The notes under the pieces: generated by a model
What the model was told of the DNA's origin: nothing
Database searches by the model: none
The model's input: the letters and a program-made list of their open reading frames with translations, nothing else
Translations under genes and position numbers: made by a program
NCBI GenBank assembly: GCA_936432065.2
Contig: OW386285.2
Span: forward strand, 37,627,920 to 37,691,919
DNA from: Rutpela maculata
Lineage: Eukaryota > Arthropoda > Insecta > Coleoptera > Cerambycidae
Length of the DNA stretch: 64,000 bases
Reading direction: 5' to 3'
Shown here: one piece after another, positions 57,862 through 64,000 of the stretch
How the letters are laid out: every line of letters starts with the position of its first letter
How positions within the stretch are numbered: the first letter of the stretch is position 1

Positions 57862-58499
57862 TACAGTTGACTATAATAAGGAACTTTAGTCTAGTTAAAA
57901 TAAAAAACACATTCTTAAATAAATTAATGTTCTGATACTTAGTACATACCAATAATAATATTTTTTTGTTTTTATGTGCCTTTGCTATTTTTCAAAATGT
58001 TTGCCGTCCCTGGATTTTGCCGCCCTGGGCTATAGCCTCTATAGCCAACCCCCTAAATCCCCCACTGCCCACATAATGTTAACACTGATTACTGAATAAA
58101 AACAGCTATGCAGTAACAATTTTTTAGTGAAATTTGTTTTTTAAAATATCTAAAACATGGAACTAAAAGGACTTCAAATACTTTTAATTAATTGAAATAT
58201 CAAAAAACATATTTCAAATACTATAAATTGTTAAGTCTAGTACTTCAAATACCGGGACAGTACTTGAAATACCGGAGAGTATTTGAAATACCAAGCAAAG
58301 TAATTCAAATACCAGTATTTCTGAAAACCAAATCCCAAATCCAAATACTCGAAGCAAAGTATTTCAAATACCAAGTACCAAATACTGGGAATCGAAAGGA
58401 TTTGAAGCAAAGTACTTCAAATACTGAAAGTATTTGAAATACTTTTTTCAATTACTTTTATTTGAAGTACTCCAGCTCTGGTGATCACAGGCATATGTC

Positions 58500-58755
58500 C
58501 AGTGGCGCCGCTAGCCTTTTGATATGGGTGGGCGGATACCGGCGAAGGGCGGGCGGTACAGCGATAGACGAAGTTAGCAAAAAAACAAAGTGTACATTTA
58601 TTATTTATATTATTATTATTATCCTGCATCGCCAGCGTAGAGATGTGGCGTGATGCCTCAAGTCAGCGACGGCGGTGCAGGGTGGGCAGCGACCGGAGCT
58701 TGGATTTGCAGGGTGGGCTCCCGCCCACCCCAGCACCCCCCTAGCGCCGCCACTG
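58500..58755. mobile_element. GC-rich hAT MITE with 8-bp TSD
   Basis: Ends CAGTGGCGCCGCTAG and CTAGCGCCGCCACTG are inverted. Exact 8-bp duplications CATATGTC lie at 58492-58499 and 58756-58763. 256 bp and markedly more GC-rich than its surroundings; CAGTGGCG is a common hAT end. It sits 11 bases from the older hAT remnant's TSD. Confidence 0.92.
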
Positions 58756-59309
58756 CATATGTCGCTCCATTCTTAAATAGTAGTACGAAGATTGATATTA
58801 TCCAATTACTGGACCAGATTCCTCAAAGACAACCCAATCGTTGGGATCTACAGGGTGCTTCATTAATAAATAATTAGTCACACGCTAATTGAAGAATCTT
58901 TAGCCCAAAATGTGAAAATTTAACCAAAAACACTTAGTTAAAATGTGCCTCCTTACTGAGATACAAGGAGTTGATGTTAAAAATTAAAAAAAATTTACAT
59001 ATTATTTCACACTTATTTAATATTTCTTTACAATATTTGGTAGTGTTAGTGGTCCAAAACACATGATATCATCGAAAGAACTGGTTCCTCGCTATTGCCA
59101 GGGGTCCACGGTAATTTGTAAGCCACTAGCCAAATATTTGTTTTCTTGGTTTTCTTTTATTTTTCAATAATTTTTTACGCAAAAAAGGCACTCTTAATAC
59201 ATTTCTTTAGAGTGCCTATTTCTCTCGGTATTTGAATTCGAAAAACCTTTGAAAATAAAAGAATACGTTTCGCAGGTAGCAGTAATTTATTTTAATAAAT
59301 GTTAAAATT

Positions 59310-60139
59310 GGGATCCATTGACTTCGATACATTTTCTTAGTCTTGTGCTTACTACTACAGTACTACTACTCTCCTTACTTTAAAAACTATGTTAGGCTGG
59401 TTTCTGATAAAATTAGCAACATTCTGTACTTGTTGCCATAATTCTTGACGACTGTTGATCGCTAATGATTTTATATGCCCCAAAAGTAGAAATTTAACGG
59501 GTTTAAATCTGAGCTACGAGGTGGCCATTGAAATTCGCTTCCTCGGCCAATCCCTCGAAATTTTTAATTTAAGTAACTGCGGACTGCAATATGAATGAAC
59601 CAGATATTCTTCATTAAATTTAATGACAAAGTTTTCTAACACACGATCTCCACAACACACATGAATTTTAAATCCATGCTAAAAATGTGATTCTCTGGGT
59701 AAATGTGGATTCTCAGTGTCCCAGATATATGCATTTTTCCAATTAAAAACTCGTCTGTGGGTGAATGTGGCTTCGTCGGTAAAAGTAATAATTTTAATAA
59801 AGTTAAAGTGTTTCACTTTGTTCACTTCGAATAAATTGTGAAAATTCCATTCGCTGAGGAAGATCTGAACAGGGGTGAAACGATATGTCGCAATTTTTCT
59901 TTCTTGAGTTTTCTAGAAACTGGAGTATTGCTTATACCAACAGTTGCAGATAAACGTTTTGTACTCAGATGGGAATATTCAGCAATTCTTACGAAAATGT
60001 CATCCTCTTGATCGACACTAATTATTTCTTGGCGGTCTACATGACGTTTTCGACGAAATTTGCCAGTTGCCCCTAACCACTCGTAAACATTTCTAAAAGT
60101 ATTGTGATTCGGTCGAATTCTGTTGGGATATAATTCCAA
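59310..60139 (-). pseudogene. Tc1/mariner-like transposase, degenerate
   Basis: The N-terminal part is open (60139-59822): ELYPNRIRPNHNTFRNVYEW, GKFRRKRHVDRQ, a HLSTKRLSATVGISNTPVSR helix-turn-helix. This resembles the DUF4817-type HTH that precedes many insect Tc1/mariner-like transposases. Downstream, in broken frames, FTDEATFTHRRVFNWKNA, ENPHLPRESHF and the C-terminal MATS...SDLNPLNFYFWGHIKSL-like region are present. The first catalytic Asp (FTDEATF) is visible; the rest of the DDE/D triad was not placed. Confidence 0.7.
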
Positions 60140-60563
60140 ATATCTTCGAGAAGCAGCACGTGCATTGTAATTTTCTTGTGCATAAATACATGCGCATATA
60201 AATACATCAATAAATAAGTTTTTCTAATTTTGACATATAAAATGACACTTTTCAAAACACGTAAGTGTCAAAATGTCCTACTTTATGTAACCAGTTATGA
60301 AAAGTAAAATTTTACGTAACTGGTGAGGAAAAGTTCGTTATGTCATCAATTATAAAAAATAAGCGACTCTCAAAAAGAAAAAGAAACAATGTTTTTCAAC
60401 ACAAAATTGAATACTGAGTCCATAAAGTGGCAGCTTTTAAATTCTTCTTTTCTTCAAAATATGTTAACAATACTGTTTCATTAACACGATTTACCTTATG
60501 CTATCAAATTACGATTTCAAATAATATATAACTTGGTTAAATGACGTTTGTCAATTTTGATAT

Positions 60564-60946
60564 TGTTACAAATATCCACCCCTTGGGGATAGGCAGCACA
60601 AAATACATGTTGTACGTTATGCCATCTGTAAGACAGTAGAAACATTCTGGAACATTAGAGAAAAGACTTCTAGATAACGCCGCGCCGTTTCTAAATAATT
60701 CAGGAAGCAATCGCTAGGGGCATATAAGGCCGTATTCTCGGCCGGACGTTGAGGAAGTTTTTATTTGACAAGTGAGGTTAAGACTACAAAGTGATAAACA
60801 TTGTTATTTTTAGTCAGTAAAGTTCATTTAAGTTAATAATAATAGTATTGTGAAGTATCCAGTGTGTTAGTGGTTATCTCTTGTTATAATTTTTGGAATC
60901 CACGGAATTTGCAAGGGTGGTTTCGTAGGGGTGGAAACACGCCACA
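60564..60946 (+). mobile_element. Solo LTR, 383 bp, with 4-bp TSD
   Basis: Begins TGTTACAAATATCCACCCC and ends GTGGAAACACGCCACA, TG to CA. ATAT flanks both sides (60560-60563, 60947-60950). A CATATAAGG box lies near 60720. It interrupts the Tc1/mariner-like element. The AT-rich TSD is weak evidence alone. Confidence 0.6.
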
Positions 60947-61110
60947 ATATTAAATTTATAATATGTAATAATAGCGGCAAAGGTGACTATGAAAAACAGT
61001 ACTTAATTTTTAAGATCTTTAAATACACCTATTTTATTTACGTTTAACGTACATGTTTAAAGAGTTTTTAGATTTTTAAAATTAGAAAAAATCATGTATG
61101 TAATACGTTT

Positions 61111-61203
61111 CGAAAGACGATCTTGCTTAACTCGTGTTATTTTGCGGGATCTTGCTTCGCTCGTCCCGCAAATTTCACTCGTTACACAAAATAACGTCTT
61201 TCG
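61111..61203. repeat. Three-stem hairpin
   Basis: CGAAAGACG pairs with CGTCTTTCG at the outer edges, GTTATTTTG with CAAAATAAC in the middle and GCGGGA with TCCCGC near the loop CTTGCTTCGCTCG. It lies inside the Tc1/mariner-like element and resembles a small palindromic repeat. Confidence 0.6.
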
Positions 61204-61807
61204 TAAGTGGTTACATAAATAGCTATTTTTGAACTGTCAAATAACTCCTATTACGGAAAAACTAACGTTTGGCAGTTCTAGAAAAACTAAATATCATTAG
61301 CCTACTAAGTAAAAACATTATTGTTTTAGCCTATTATGTATAAAAACAATAAGGCATTAGTTAGATGTGATTAGAAATTTATTTGTGACATGGGTAACAC
61401 TGAAATTTAAAATACCATGTAGCCGCTTTTTTGAATTCAAATATCTCGAGAAACAGGCACTCTAGAGCAATGTATTAAGAGTACCTTTTTTTGCGTAAAA
61501 ATTATTGAGAAATAAAATAAAACTAAGAAAACAAATATTTGGCCAGTGGCATGCATTAACTTCTTCACCCCCCTACCGTGAAGACTTGGCAATAGTGAAG
61601 AATCAGTTCTTTCGATGATATTATGCGTCTTGGACCACTACCAAATAATTTTAAAATAACATGTGAAATTTTTTTTAATCTTTAACTTCATCGCCTTGTA
61701 TCTCAGTAAAGAGGCACATTTTAACTAAGTGTTTTTGGTTAAACCTTCATATTTTGGGCTAAGGATTCTTCAGTTAGCGTATGACCAATTATTAATGAAA
61801 CACCCTG

Positions 61808-62237
61808 TATACATGTTATGACCGTGAAACATGTTTTTATAGAACATAGCGGAATATTTGTTTGACAATTTTTTTACACATAGGTATGTGATATACATAT
61901 TTGGCACGTCTAAATAACAGAAAGTAATATTAATAGTACTAATTCACAGAATTAAAATTATACATAATTAATTTATGTCTCATTCTCATCATATTATTAA
62001 AACACAACAATGGTTATACGCTGAATTAATAAGATCTTATGAATATGCATACAAACAATAAACCTCATAAAAACTGTAAATAAGACATTATTAATATAGG
62101 TACCTAAAAACTGCGAAAATATACTTTACTTGCAAAAAAACAACTGCCCTTATATGTTAATATAACATAATAGACGAAAACTGGAATTTGTATCTTTAGA
62201 AATTCATCAACAGCATAAAATGTATTTGTTTATTTTA
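61808..62237. other. Gene-free AT-rich spacer
   Basis: No feature recognised. Confidence 0.45.
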
Positions 62238-62880
62238 CTTCCACATCCACTGGAAGTATAGTAACGACAAGAAAATTTTTAAAAACTTTTATTTTTCAAA
62301 TAGGCTTAGAATGTCATGAAACGTCGAGATTTTAAGTTTGAGCGAAAAAAAATTTCTGTCGGTCTGTCTGTCGGTATGTCGGTCTGTCTGTCTGTAACTT
62401 TTTTTGTGCGCACGTTTACGTACACATATGTACTTTAACGAGATCTAGAACTAGATTATATTTTCATCTTGTTCCGTCGAAGGGTTGGGGAGTAAATTGG
62501 GTTAAATTTGGGGTAAATAGGTAAATCAAGCAGGTAAGAGTCCATAAAATTGGTATTTAGTATATACAGAGAAGCTAAGGTCTCAAAAAAAATTTTGACA
62601 TTAGCCACCCCCATTACCACCACCACCCCATTATTAAAGGGGATGAAAAAAATGTGATTTAATGTGTGTACAAGAACTAGAAACCTCAAAATATTTTTTT
62701 ACTTCATCCACCCCACTACCACCCCCTATCACCACCCCCACTCCACTACCGATGTGGGGTATCGTTTTATGGGTTTTTGGGGGAGAGGATTTCAAATATT
62801 ATATTATTAAAGTTCCATAAACAATTATTTCCACATAAGAAATTTTTTCGTTGTGAGTGACTTGGATAGAAAATCTGGAT
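62238..62880 (+). mobile_element. Dispersed repeat family copy 4, right end cut
   Basis: Same orientation as copy 1. It starts TACTTCCACATCCACTGGAAG, contains AAACGTCGAGATTTTAAG, a (CTGT)n tract and ACGAGATCTAGAACTAG, and stops at GAAAATCTGGATTTC, where the Jockey-like LINE 3' end begins. The LINE therefore appears to have inserted into this copy. Confidence 0.75.
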
Positions 62881-64000
62881 TTCAATTTTCAAAAAAGATT
62901 TATTTCTAATTGGCAGATACATTTATGCGCTTGGTCAGATTCCGGTTTAGAGCCGACCGCACAACCACGGCGCGCAGCGTTATGGTGAATGTGCGGTCGG
63001 GTGAAGCGGGTCTGATTTAGCTAGAACGACAGGTATTGAGTTGTGTTAGAACTCCTGCTTAACTAAGAATAAAAGCTTAAATCTAACAATTTCTTTTTAC
63101 ATAACTAAAGGGTTTTAAAATACTTAAGAGCTACACTTGTTAGTTTTTGTTTTACGCGAGTACATCGCGCACTGTTTAAAAAAGTCTGGTTACTGGTATG
63201 GGGAAAACTCAACGAAAAAACCCGTTCAAACTGATAATGTCCTTCGTCCGGTGGTCAAACTGCCTCCGGAAATGTAGGGTGGAAGAAAAGCTGTGATTTA
63301 AAAAGTTTGGATTTTCAAGAGGTTATTGGTCGAGAGGGGATTTTGAAAAGGAACAAAAAAGGACAAAAGAACAAAAATTAACAAAAAGGATACGAATAGA
63401 GGGAATGGAAGGGGTTTGAGGGTAAAAGGTGGTGAAAAGTAAAATATGGTGAAAGGGAAATTGTGGTATAGGAAAGTGAGGCTAGGGAAGTTGCCGAAAG
63501 ATAGGCAACGCCTGGTGTGGTAGGGGGTGTCTTATATCGAAAAGTATGGCATTATGCTGTCTGATTCGTGTTATATCGCGGGTTAGCGGACTATCGCCCA
63601 GCTTGAATTGATGGAATTTCTGTGATATTTCCTGGACGAAGTCCGCTAGTTATGTCATGGCAACGTGCGTAGAGATCTCTGAGGGAGGTGTACCTACCGG
63701 AGTCTGAAATGAGGCGCATAAATTTATGTTCTAAAACTCTAAGTTTCCACATTGTCGTTGCCGGGATGCTACACCACACCGGCGTCGCGTATGTGATGGC
63801 CGGCCTGATCACCATCGTATACAACAATTTCTTATTCGTCCTGTTTAGTCCGCTACCCCGTGCCAGGAGTGGATAGAGACTCCTGGACATGGAGTAGACC
63901 TTTCGTACGGTTTCGTTAACGTGAGTGTTGAACGTCAGTCTTCTGTCTAAGTTCACCCCTAGATACTTCACGCACCTTTTGATTGGAATTTGGCGACCCC
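62881..64000 (-). mobile_element. Jockey-like LINE, 3' part, running off the window
   Basis: The minus strand holds the ORF2 C-terminus (63591-64000) and about 700 bp of 3' UTR. An AATAAA-type signal and an A-rich end lie near 62885-62915. The 5' part is outside the window. Confidence 0.7.
63591..64000 (-). CDS. Jockey-like LINE ORF2, C-terminal end (partial)
   Basis: The open frame reaches the window edge. It reads CVKYLGVNLDRRLTFNTHV, then YPLLARGSGLNRTNKKLLYT, then RPAITYATPVWCSIPATTMW and a KLRVLEHKFMRLISDSGRYT block, ending near TEIPSIQAGR. The KYLGVxLDRRLTFxxH and LYxxxIRPxxTYAxPVW motifs are the thumb region after the reverse transcriptase in Jockey-clade LINEs. No frameshift is visible in this part. 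Confidence 0.82.
   Translation of the reverse strand, partial: GRQIPIKRCVKYLGVNLDRRLTFNTHVNETVRKVYSMSRSLYPLLARGSGLNRTNKKLLYTMVIRPAITYATPVWCSIPATTMWKLRVLEHKFMRLISDSGRYTSLRDLYARCHDITSGLRPGNITEIPSIQAGR

Larger units (their letters stand above)
55541..58480 (-). mobile_element. hAT transposon remnant with 8-bp TSD
   Basis: The ends CAGAGCTG and CAGCTCTG are inverted. Exact 8-bp duplications GTGATCAC flank it (55533-55540, 58481-58488). Subterminal regions (55550-55830 and 58190-58470) are packed with AAGTACTT, GAAGTACTT and TCAAATAC words in both orientations. A hAT dimerisation-domain remnant lies at 56385-56640. A smaller TA-flanked element (56626-57861) is nested inside. Confidence 0.87.
58851..61807 (-). 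mobile_element. Tc1/mariner-like transposon with about 370-bp inverted repeats
   Basis: TA|CAGGGTGCTTCATTAATAA at the left and TTATTAATGAAACACCCTG|TA at the right. The inverted repeats run about 370 bp (58851-59240 and 61430-61807). Between them lie remnants of a transposase gene on the minus strand and a solo LTR (60564-60946). Degenerate. Confidence 0.8.

Noticed and set aside
1..64000. tRNA, rRNA or CRISPR arrays
   Set aside because: No cloverleaf with internal promoter boxes, no rRNA-like stretch and no regularly spaced identical repeats with unique spacers were seen.

Overview
This window looks like nuclear DNA of an insect, possibly a beetle; the order is an inference. It is AT-rich, has spliced genes with GT-AG introns, and holds a typical arthropod set of transposons: R1-clade, Jockey-like and other non-LTR elements, Ty3/Gypsy, BEL/Pao and Penelope-like elements, hAT and Tc1/mariner-like elements, and many foldback elements and MITEs. 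No bacterial-type gene, rRNA, tRNA or CRISPR array was seen.

The only host gene family is a cluster of small secreted DM9-repeat (DUF3421) proteins on the + strand. Gene A is complete: exon 1 (11061-11118, signal peptide), exon 2 (18672-18865, first DM9 repeat) and exon 3 (23777-24088, second DM9 repeat), 187 codons plus stop. A second exon 3 (30449-39983) is split by a Gypsy-type element. A third, intact exon 3 (47371-47682) has no exon 1 or 2 of its own. Gene D follows with exon 1 (49315-49372) and exon 2 (51979-52172); its exon 3 must lie beyond the window. Corresponding exons have identical lengths and phases. Stretches around exons 3A and 3B (about 21785-27785 and 29010-41750) are an old tandem duplication, later invaded separately by different transposons.

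Layout. 1-7570: a full-length R1-clade LINE (minus strand) nested in the (ATTAG)n tail of a second, degenerate LINE. 7571-11060: a foldback element and a palindromic MITE, then the 5' flank of gene A. 11061-24088: gene A, with introns holding a 4.3 kb composite foldback element, a TIR repeat, a hAT MITE with exact 8-bp TSD, a Tc1/mariner remnant, a solo LTR and a LINE fragment. 24089-29010: a 2.6 kb nearly palindromic DNA transposon with 8-bp TSD and an unfamiliar transposase-like protein, then a BEL/Pao remnant with a nested hAT MITE. 29010-41760: duplicated unit with broken exon 3B and the 9.2 kb Gypsy-type element. 41770-47370: Penelope-like 3' fragment, a palindromic retroposed segment, a foldback element and quiet AT-rich DNA. 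47371-54722: exon 3C, gene D exons, tandem repeats, a repeat-family copy and another palindrome. 55541-64000: a hAT remnant, a GC-rich hAT MITE, a Tc1/mariner-like element carrying a solo LTR, another repeat-family copy, and a Jockey-like LINE running off the edge.

For function, the point of interest is a family of secreted DM9 proteins whose second repeat may be supplied by alternative terminal exons. For genome biology, it is the number of inverted-repeat elements, the microsatellite-nested LINE, and the palindromic transposon at 24864-27455. All alignments were made by eye; no identity values were computed.
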